Assembly (NCBI GenBank): GCA_036272735.1
Contig: DATAYF010000259.1
Span: forward strand, 1-8,413
Direction: 5' to 3'
Source: DATAYF01 sp036272735
GTDB taxonomy: Bacteria > Chloroflexota > Ktedonobacteria > Ktedonobacterales > Ktedonobacteraceae
DNA length: 8,413 nt
Shown here: positions 1-4,372 of the stretch, one piece after another
Layout: each line of letters opens with the position of its first letter
Numbering within the stretch: the stretch's first letter is position 1
Notes under the pieces: generated by a model
Seen by the model: only the letters and a program-made list of their open reading frames with translations
What the model was told of the DNA's origin: nothing
The model's database searches: none
Made by a program: the position numbers and the translations under genes

Positions 1-727
1 TCGCCAGCTGCACGAAGTAGCGATAGCCCAGGGCGTCAGCCCCCTGCGCTCGTGGGCTGCTGGCTTTGCGCTGGACCAGGCGGGCGTATTTGATACGCTG
101 GTCCAGGCCATATTTGATCACGGGATCGTTCCAGTCGATGCGGGCAGACAGCTGGTCGTGCTGCCAGATGAGGAAGCCCTGGTGGCCTTCTTCCGGAGGC
201 TGGAGCACAAAGCGCAGCCCCGTATCATTGCGCTTGTTTTCCAGGCTTTCCAGGCCGCGTCCCCGGCTCTTGAAGCGCACGCGGCGAGCCTTCCCCAGGC
301 AGACCCGATTGAGCGCCCGGTATGCTCGGGTCGCCAGGGTTTGGGCCAGCACCGCGTCCAGGTGCTCCGCCAGCCAGGACACACGTGCAGTTTTGGCGTA
401 GGCGTGGAACGCATATTCGGAGAAGCCTGACTGTTGGCGCACCGCCGCGAAGGCGGCTTGTCGCTCCTACTTGTGGGAACGAGGGATGGCGCGAGCAGCT
501 TGCCAGGCTGGATCGGCCCGCATGCGACGGAGCCGTTTTTGCCCTTCGGAAAGGAGCGCATTGTAGAGTTGTCTGCCGGCTTCCAGGTGGGCACGCAGGC
601 GTTTGGCCTGCCCTTCGTCGACGACCAGAGGCAATGCGAGCAGAAAGGTCGTGGTCTGCTGGCTTTGCTTGCCGGTCTCCTGCCTGGGAGTGGTATGCTT
701 CGTGCGCTTGGGGTGCTGCCGTGCCAT
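1..727 (-). pseudogene. TnpB-family transposon nuclease (OrfB), interrupted by in-frame TAG, 3' end off window
   Basis: TnpB proteins are RNA-guided nucleases of IS200/IS605 and IS607 elements and ancestors of Cas12. Here the minus-strand frame gives the typical TnpB N-terminus: a basic start, then a helix with the RxLYNALL motif (around residues 55-61), which is the most recognisable signature. The same frame continues past a TAG at 467-469 (codon 87) for 155 further codons to the window edge, with recognisable TnpB sequence such as the SGFSEYAFH and GYRYFVQLA segments. The catalytic RuvC part and zinc finger would lie outside. An ATG at 752-754 is also in frame but would be almost leaderless relative to the promoter at 763-791. 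ATG 725-727, with AAAGG eight bases upstream, fits better. The stop may be a true inactivating change (CAG or AAG to TAG) or a sequencing error. The family call is firm; the pseudogene status is less so. Confidence 0.8.
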
Positions 728-762
728 CCGCCTGCCTTTCTGATTGAGGAACATCTGTTCTA

Positions 763-791
763 ATCATAGCGAATCGAGGAGCACGTGTCAA
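763..791 (-). promoter_or_regulatory. tnpB promoter, near-consensus -35/-10
   Basis: Minus strand TTGACA (786-791), a 17-base spacer, then TATGAT (763-768): a perfect -35 and a 5/6 -10. Transcription would start near 756. That leaves about 29 nt of leader before ATG 727 and almost none before ATG 754, which supports the downstream start. Confidence 0.7.
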
Positions 792-848
792 GCGTTGCCC
801 TCGATTTCAAGCGATCCAGGGCCTCCTGCCCCTCCCACACAAGGAACG

Positions 849-888
849 GCGCTTCATCCCCCCGGTTGAAACACGGGGGCTTTCGCGC
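849..888. repeat. Subterminal hairpin of the IS element
   Basis: Inner stem CCCCCG (859-864) pairs with CGGGGG (874-879) around a 9-nt loop. The outer GCGC (849-852) pairs with GCGC (885-888), with unpaired bases between the two stems. IS200/IS605 elements carry such imperfect hairpins at both ends, where TnpA binds. Its position upstream of tnpB suggests the left end here. It also resembles the 3' hairpins of TnpB guide RNAs, so a fragment of a neighbouring element's right end is the alternative. Confidence 0.5.
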
Positions 889-899
889 TCGGCCCTTTG

Positions 900-1171
900 T
901 AACCATACCATCATTATCCTCCCGATAAAGAGGCTCGTTGCTTCATTTCACTTCACCACAACGTGTATGCAACCAGCCTCTGTCTATCTCACCTCACCCA
1001 CCCACTCACTCGTGCCTCCATCACAATACTTCTATCAACAATGAAGTATATCAACTTATTATATAATGCAATATAAAAATCAGCAGATAGCTCGATAAAA
1101 GGTTAAGGACTTACTACAACCATTATTCATTTTTAACGCATTCTCTATTTGTTCTTCACCCATAATTGATG
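900..1171. other. Intergenic region without a gene
   Basis: No reading frame with protein-like composition was found. The first part (about 950-1040) is poor in G on the plus strand; the part from 1040 to 1110 is AT-rich and includes TATAAT at 1062-1067. There is no acceptable -35 box 16-18 bases upstream of it, so no promoter is called. Confidence 0.5.
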
Positions 1172-1191
1172 CGAGCAGTATATACTGCTCG
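1172..1191. repeat. 20-bp perfect palindrome
   Basis: CGAGCAGTATATACTGCTCG is identical to its reverse complement over all 20 bases. As RNA, flanking G·U pairs would lengthen it slightly. A perfect dyad of this length suits a dimeric repressor operator (TetR/GntR-like size) or a cruciform. It lies 700 bp from the nearest convincing start codon, so the controlled gene is unclear. Confidence 0.6.
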
Positions 1192-1238
1192 TGTAGTCAT
1201 AGTAAGCCCGAAAATTCGAATGGAAAGCACGGTTCACG

Positions 1239-1296
1239 AACTGTTCTCTTTTGCGTATCCTGATTTTTTTCGGGATACGTATGACAGAGAACCGTT
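1239..1296. repeat. Long imperfect inverted repeat / hairpin
   Basis: Positions 1239-1263 pair with 1270-1296 around a six-base T loop. The stem has about 20 pairs with two mismatches, a few G·U pairs and a two-base bulge near 1281-1282. The strongest block is CGTATCC (1254-1260) against GGATACG (1273-1279). It is not followed by a T-run on either strand, so a simple intrinsic terminator is unlikely. Confidence 0.6.
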
Positions 1297-1394
1297 GCGC
1301 TCGTCGCGGTAGTGAAGTGTTGGTATGGATGTGTTCGTAAACCATAGGCATACTACCTCGTGCTCGATCCCGTGATGATGAAGTGTATGGGTGT

Positions 1395-1512
1395 GTGGAG
1401 GACAAAGGTCGGGCGTGATTGTGTCTGCTTACTGTGACATGAATGGCACGATAGGCGTGTGAATATTCTACTTTACATGTTGGGTTGATGGGAAGTTGTG
1501 GAGGACAAAGGT
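1395..1512. repeat. 15-bp direct repeat, two copies
   Basis: GTGGAGGACAAAGGT occurs exactly at 1395-1409 and again at 1498-1512, 103 bp apart. Loosely similar G/T-rich sequence precedes both copies and also lies near 1308-1335, suggesting degenerate duplication. The second copy runs into the hairpin at 1506-1532. Confidence 0.55.
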
Positions 1513-1532
1513 TTCCACGAAGGAAGCCTTTG
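1506..1532. repeat. 11-bp hairpin
   Basis: CAAAGGTTTCC (1506-1516) pairs with GGAAGCCTTTG (1522-1532) around the loop ACGAA. There is one G·U pair when read as plus-strand RNA. The 5' arm starts inside the second copy of the 15-bp repeat. There is no T-tract downstream. Confidence 0.6.
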
Positions 1533-1682
1533 AAGTAGATTGGTTTGCGTTGCCAGGGAAGTAGGGGGAATGCGGGGGACGTTTGTGAGAGAGCATCGTG
1601 CCGTTCTTTTGTTCGACAAAAAGACACAGGTGGTAGCTGTGGTTGTGGGGTAGGTACACCTCCTCTTCTGGCACTGGGGTTC

Positions 1683-1807
1683 GCCGATTTCTATATCGGC
1701 ACTTCAGTGCCGCGATATACTCCTTGCATTCATATGAGAAAGATGTCAGCCTCATCCATATACGTGAAGAGGAAACGTGGAGACATCTTTCTAGACACGA
1801 AAGTGTC
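1683..1807 (+). ncRNA. Candidate structured RNA or leader element
   Basis: Several stems lie side by side. GCCGAT (1683-1688) can pair with ATCGGC (1695-1700). Alternatively TATATCGGCACT (1692-1703) pairs with AGTGCC and GATATA (1706-1711, 1714-1719). The two folds exclude each other. Next, 1737-1747 pairs perfectly with 1782-1792 (11 bp). That stem is extended inward by TCCA/TGGA (1755-1758/1778-1781) and CGT/ACG (1763-1765/1775-1777), with bulges only on the 5' side. One base later comes GACAC-GAAA-GTGTC (1794-1807), a stem closed by a GNRA tetraloop. This resembles a folded RNA more than chance sequence. It ends about 55-65 nt before the putative start of the membrane protein gene, so a cis-regulatory leader is possible. 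I recognise no known riboswitch or ribozyme consensus in it. Confidence 0.4.
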
Positions 1808-1873
1808 GTTTATGAATGTATAAGAGTAATAGAGGTTATCCATTTCTACTGGGAAGATTGTGTGGTGAGCAGG

Positions 1874-2512
1874 ATGGGTGGTGACAGTAGAACTTGCCAT
1901 ATACCCAAACAGTATTTGAGTTGCGTCAGCCAGGCCGCGTGGCCTGCTGATACGCAGCGTTCTATTGCAACGAGCAGAGCCGCTCAAAGACGCAGAGCGG
2001 TGCTTATACATACGTGCTGGCTGGTCAACAACCATATCACCGTGCGCTTGCACGCGCGCTATCAGCACGCCCGCTGGCTATTGCGCCGCTACACGATACC
2101 CTCTTTGCTCACAGGTGGCCTTATGCTCTCTATCTATGTGTTTTATCACTGGTCCACATGGTTATTGCTGCTGCTGATTTGTGCAGTGATGAGCAGCATT
2201 ACTTGCCGCCGACTCCTCGATACCGCACGCCTTGCGAAGGTCCAAACGCGGCCATTAGCAACCACGGCATTCGCACAGGAACAGGAAGACGTATCTCTCA
2301 AGGCACAAACACCACAGGCACAAACACTCGGCGATTTTCCTGCTACACCCATGCCTGCTACTCCACTCATTCGCGTGCTAGACACTATCGACCTCTCAAG
2401 CAGCGGTGTCCAACATTTTATTCGCTCTACCGCTGATTACAAGCCCGCGGCCAAACATCCAACCTCAACACCGATGCCAGAAGAACAGGCGCATCACGAT
2501 AGGATGCTATGA
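1874..2512 (+). CDS. Orphan membrane protein with a two-helix hairpin
   Basis: I do not recognise this family. From ATG 1874 the product is 212 residues. An Arg/His-rich stretch (about 38-73) is followed by two hydrophobic segments at about 74-92 and 94-110, separated only by a short His/Trp turn, so the helices form a tight hairpin with both ends on the same side. Arg residues before the first and after the second segment suggest both ends are cytoplasmic. The tail (about 125-212) is polar, rich in Ala, Thr, Pro and Gln, and probably disordered. The start is uncertain: GTG codons at 1862 and 1865 lie in frame, 5 and 8 bases behind GGGAAG (1851-1856), and the frame stays open back to 1643, but that upstream part does not look like protein. 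The gene stands alone, followed by the dioxygenase promoter. Confidence 0.55.
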   Translation: MGGDSRTCHIPKQYLSCVSQAAWPADTQRSIATSRAAQRRRAVLIHTCWLVNNHITVRLHARYQHARWLLRRYTIPSLLTGGLMLSIYVFYHWSTWLLLLLICAVMSSITCRRLLDTARLAKVQTRPLATTAFAQEQEDVSLKAQTPQAQTLGDFPATPMPATPLIRVLDTIDLSSSGVQHFIRSTADYKPAAKHPTSTPMPEEQAHHDRML

Positions 2513-2528
2513 CCTTAGGGTAATACCG

Positions 2529-2557
2529 TTGACTCCTTTTTTCTGTCCAACTATGAT
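2529..2557 (+). promoter_or_regulatory. Promoter of the dioxygenase gene
   Basis: TTGACT (2529-2534), a 17-base spacer and TATGAT (2552-2557) match the vegetative consensus at 5/6 in each box. Transcription would start near 2564, giving a leader of about 55 nt that contains the palindrome at 2584-2597. It begins 17 bp after the preceding gene's stop, so the dioxygenase is likely its own transcription unit. Confidence 0.65.
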
Positions 2558-2583
2558 AGCACTAGCACATGCCCCTTTATTGT

Positions 2584-2597
2584 TTAACGCACGTTAA
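2584..2597. promoter_or_regulatory. Operator-like palindrome in the dioxygenase leader
   Basis: TTAACG-CA-CGTTAA is a perfect inverted repeat with a two-base centre. It sits between the predicted transcription start and ATG 2620, where a bound repressor would block elongation. Ring-cleavage dioxygenase genes are often controlled by MarR-type aromatic sensors, which bind dyads of about this kind. No regulator gene is visible in the window. Confidence 0.4.
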
Positions 2598-2619
2598 GAA
2601 AGCAGCAGACGGATTTATC

Positions 2620-3579
2620 ATGAGCAACCAGCAGCTTCAGAAGGTCAAAGTGAAACGCTTAGCCCATGTCGGTTTATGGACAAATGACGCGCTCTCCCTG
2701 GCCCGCTTCTACCGCCATACTCTGGGTTTCGATCTCTATCTCTACAACATCAACGCAGAGAGCACCGATGCGGACGGCGATATCGATGATGCCTCGATTT
2801 TTCTCAGACTCAATTCCGAGCATTACAGCCTCGGTCTCTTCAACGATACCCGACCCACGCTGCCCCCTGGACGCAAAGCGCCTCCCCGTTCTCAGCTTCA
2901 TCACCTCTCGTTCGAGGTGGATACCGATGCCGAGATGGCCGCGCTCGCCGCTCGTTTGAATATGTCCGGTATCGAGGTTGTGCTAGAAACGCGCGACGGC
3001 GATCCCGATATGGGTGATACCCTTTGGTGTTGCGATCCCGATGGGAATCGCGTAGAAATCTCTGTTGCTGCTGACGACTTGTTGAATCGCTCATCCATTG
3101 CCAAACAGCATGCTCTATTCCAGCCTACTCGTGTGCAACACGTTGCGCTGCACACGTCGCATTTGGAAGCAATGGTGGAGTTTTATACCGAGGCGCTCGG
3201 CTTCGATATCTCTGACTGGCTGCTACGCGAATGCGCCTGGCTACGGTGCGGCAACGATCATCATACTATCATACTTTCAGAAGGTAAATTCGGAGTTGAC
3301 CACGTCGGTTACACCATTATGGATGGTACAGAACTGTTACGTTGGGCCGATCACCTCGGTCGGCAGCAGACACCTCTGCTCTGGGGTCCAGGGCGTCATG
3401 GCGCGGGCAACGATCTCTTCCTACGTTTCGCCGATCCCGAGGGGATGCAGATCGAACTTTCAGCAGAGATCCAACAATACTACGACCATGATGTGACTGC
3501 CGCGCCACGACTCTGGCACACCCGCACCACGGCTCTCAACCTATGGGGCATACTCCCTCCCTGGAAGCCCGAAGAATAA
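2620..3579 (+). CDS. Two-domain extradiol ring-cleavage dioxygenase (VOC superfamily, CatE-like)
   Basis: Type I extradiol dioxygenases open catechol-type rings next to the hydroxyls using Fe(II) (or Mn(II)) and O2. They are cytoplasmic enzymes of aromatic degradation or quinone detoxification. The 319-residue product has two vicinal-oxygen-chelate domains, about 10-150 and 170-283, of usual family length. The C-terminal domain shows the metal triad H174, H228 and E279, the acid-base histidine in the DHH motif (H215), and H260 in WGPGRH. The N-terminal domain also keeps a matching set, H16, H95 and E146, although in classical two-domain members this half is metal-free. The position ten residues before E279, normally the active-site tyrosine (Tyr257 in homoprotocatechuate dioxygenase, Tyr250 in BphC), is arginine (R269). 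The tail ends in a Trp/Pro-rich segment common in this group. ATG 2620 was chosen because the conserved domain begins soon after; its Shine-Dalgarno (GGA, 2611-2613) is weak. The substrate cannot be told. Confidence 0.85.
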   Translation: MSNQQLQKVKVKRLAHVGLWTNDALSLARFYRHTLGFDLYLYNINAESTDADGDIDDASIFLRLNSEHYSLGLFNDTRPTLPPGRKAPPRSQLHHLSFEVDTDAEMAALAARLNMSGIEVVLETRDGDPDMGDTLWCCDPDGNRVEISVAADDLLNRSSIAKQHALFQPTRVQHVALHTSHLEAMVEFYTEALGFDISDWLLRECAWLRCGNDHHTIILSEGKFGVDHVGYTIMDGTELLRWADHLGRQQTPLLWGPGRHGAGNDLFLRFADPEGMQIELSAEIQQYYDHDVTAAPRLWHTRTTALNLWGILPPWKPEE

Positions 3580-3588
3580 GCTTGGCAG

Positions 3589-3634
3589 TGGTTGAGATGC
3601 TGGTGGCTACCTACCCGCACCAGCATCTCAATCA
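3589..3634. terminator. Bidirectional terminator-like hairpin between convergent genes
   Basis: TTGAGATGCTGGTG (3592-3605) pairs perfectly with its complement at 3618-3631 around a 12-nt loop, and flanking pairs lengthen the stem to about 17. It lies 10 bp after the dioxygenase stop and 34 bp from the end of the convergent lipoprotein gene, where a terminator for both is expected. Neither side has a clear U-tract, so termination may be factor-assisted. Confidence 0.65.
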
Positions 3635-3667
3635 TTGCAAGTTGATACGTAAAACATTACCGGCGCA

Positions 3668-4345
3668 CTACAGAGCTTTAGCGGCGAACACCACGACGTA
3701 GCTAAAGTTAGTGCCATCTACCTGGTAGGCATAGCACCCCGGACTCTTTAAACGCGTATAAGTCACCCACGTAGACCAACCTTGCCCAGGCTGCCCACCC
3801 TTGAGCGTGAGCGTTTCGAGCATCGGCTCCGTCCCCGTAGCATTTGTCGGTACCTCAGTCACACCACCATTGAACTGTACTGGGTTCGCACCATCGATCT
3901 GCCGACCACGAATGAGCACTGTTCCGGTATACGAGTGTGCGATTTCCCAGGTCTCACGCATCCCACCCCAATCGTTGGTATCGCCATTGAACGGTGGCGC
4001 ACTATACAGGGACATCCCATTGGTGGTACCGCTCACCACGTACGCCGGGCCGCTCCCATACGCGGCTTTGTAGTCCGGCGACACATTCGTCTTCGCCGAC
4101 GTCACCGGACAGCTATTACCTGGTTGCACGGTCGGCAACTGCAACTGTCTCTGCTTCAGCGGTGGTAGTGGTGTATGCGTTGCCACTACCGTTCCTCCAC
4201 TTGTCGCCGCCTGGCCTGTTGGTGCAGATGAACCTGCACCAAAGGGACTGGCACAACTGACCAGAAACAAAAACAGAAACGCACACAACCCCGTACTGAC
4301 CCGGTACCACCAGGAGCGCTTCCTGGTTGTTCTACGGTTTGTCAT
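3668..4345 (-). CDS. Secreted lipoprotein of unknown function
   Basis: The 225-residue product has a typical lipoprotein signal: basic N-terminus (residues 3-15), hydrophobic core (about 18-30) and lipobox LVSC with lipidated C31. It should be anchored to the outer face of the membrane. A Gly/Ser/Ala/Thr/Pro-rich linker (about 32-75) leads to a folded, β-rich domain of about 150 residues. That domain has two cysteines, C79 and C204, which could form a disulfide, and ends in the motif SPGCYAYQVDG, a pattern I associate with small extracellular domains of Chloroflexota lipoproteins. The start at ATG 4345 is set by AAAGGAG (4354-4360) eight bases upstream; the in-frame ATG at 4366 would precede that site. 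The gene follows the large propeller protein by 27 nt and is probably co-transcribed. The lipoprotein call is firm; the role is unknown. Confidence 0.8.
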   Translation of the reverse strand: MTNRRTTRKRSWWYRVSTGLCAFLFLFLVSCASPFGAGSSAPTGQAATSGGTVVATHTPLPPLKQRQLQLPTVQPGNSCPVTSAKTNVSPDYKAAYGSGPAYVVSGTTNGMSLYSAPPFNGDTNDWGGMRETWEIAHSYTGTVLIRGRQIDGANPVQFNGGVTEVPTNATGTEPMLETLTLKGGQPGQGWSTWVTYTRLKSPGCYAYQVDGTNFSYVVVFAAKAL

Positions 4346-4372
4346 GACAATGTCTCCTTTCCACACCCCGCT

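Larger units (their letters stand above)
1..900 (-). mobile_element. IS200/IS605-type insertion sequence, left part only
   Basis: This stretch reads as the 5' part of a TnpB-encoding element lying on the minus strand: tnpB itself, its promoter, and a hairpin near 849-888 that probably marks the left end. On the minus strand the hairpin is preceded by TTAC (plus-strand 899-902). That is the target tetranucleotide used by IS608-like members, so the junction may lie near 898, but this boundary is a guess. No TnpA (Y1 transposase) is visible, so the copy may be a TnpB-only element or the rest lies beyond the window. The right end is outside. Confidence 0.5.

Noticed and set aside
118..791. Long open frames on both strands overlapping the tnpB region
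   Set aside because: They are Arg/Pro/Ser-rich shadows of the GC-rich TnpB coding frame and show no protein-like motifs.
1062..1067. TATAAT as a promoter -10 box
   Set aside because: No -35 box at 16-18 bp upstream and the surrounding sequence is AT-rich, so a chance match is likely.
1395..1512. CRISPR-like repeat pair
   Set aside because: There are only two copies of 15 bp at 103-bp distance, not the regular 25-40 bp repeats and spacers of an array.
1145..1627. 160-codon open frame on the minus strand
   Set aside because: It lies opposite a G/T-rich, hairpin-dense stretch, has an odd composition (His, Arg, Ser, Pro scattered), no Shine-Dalgarno and no domain. Lack of stops is explained by base composition.
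1683..1807. Group II intron domain V, hammerhead or GEMM riboswitch
   Set aside because: The GAAA hairpin first suggested these, but the domain V AGC triad, the hammerhead CUGAUGA core and the GEMM conserved blocks are all absent.
1545..1823. 92-codon plus-strand frame
   Set aside because: It runs through several hairpins and has no recognisable protein pattern or ribosome site.
1643..1873. N-terminal extension of the membrane protein to the first open TTG
   Set aside because: The extension spans the stems at 1683-1807 and has no ribosome site at its start; the start near 1862-1874 is more likely.
2014..2436. 140-codon plus-strand frame overlapping the membrane protein
   Set aside because: The other frame has two clear hydrophobic helices and a coherent polar tail; this one is a shadow.
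3589..3634. Attachment site or transposon end
   Set aside because: The hairpin sits exactly between two convergent genes, which a shared terminator explains.
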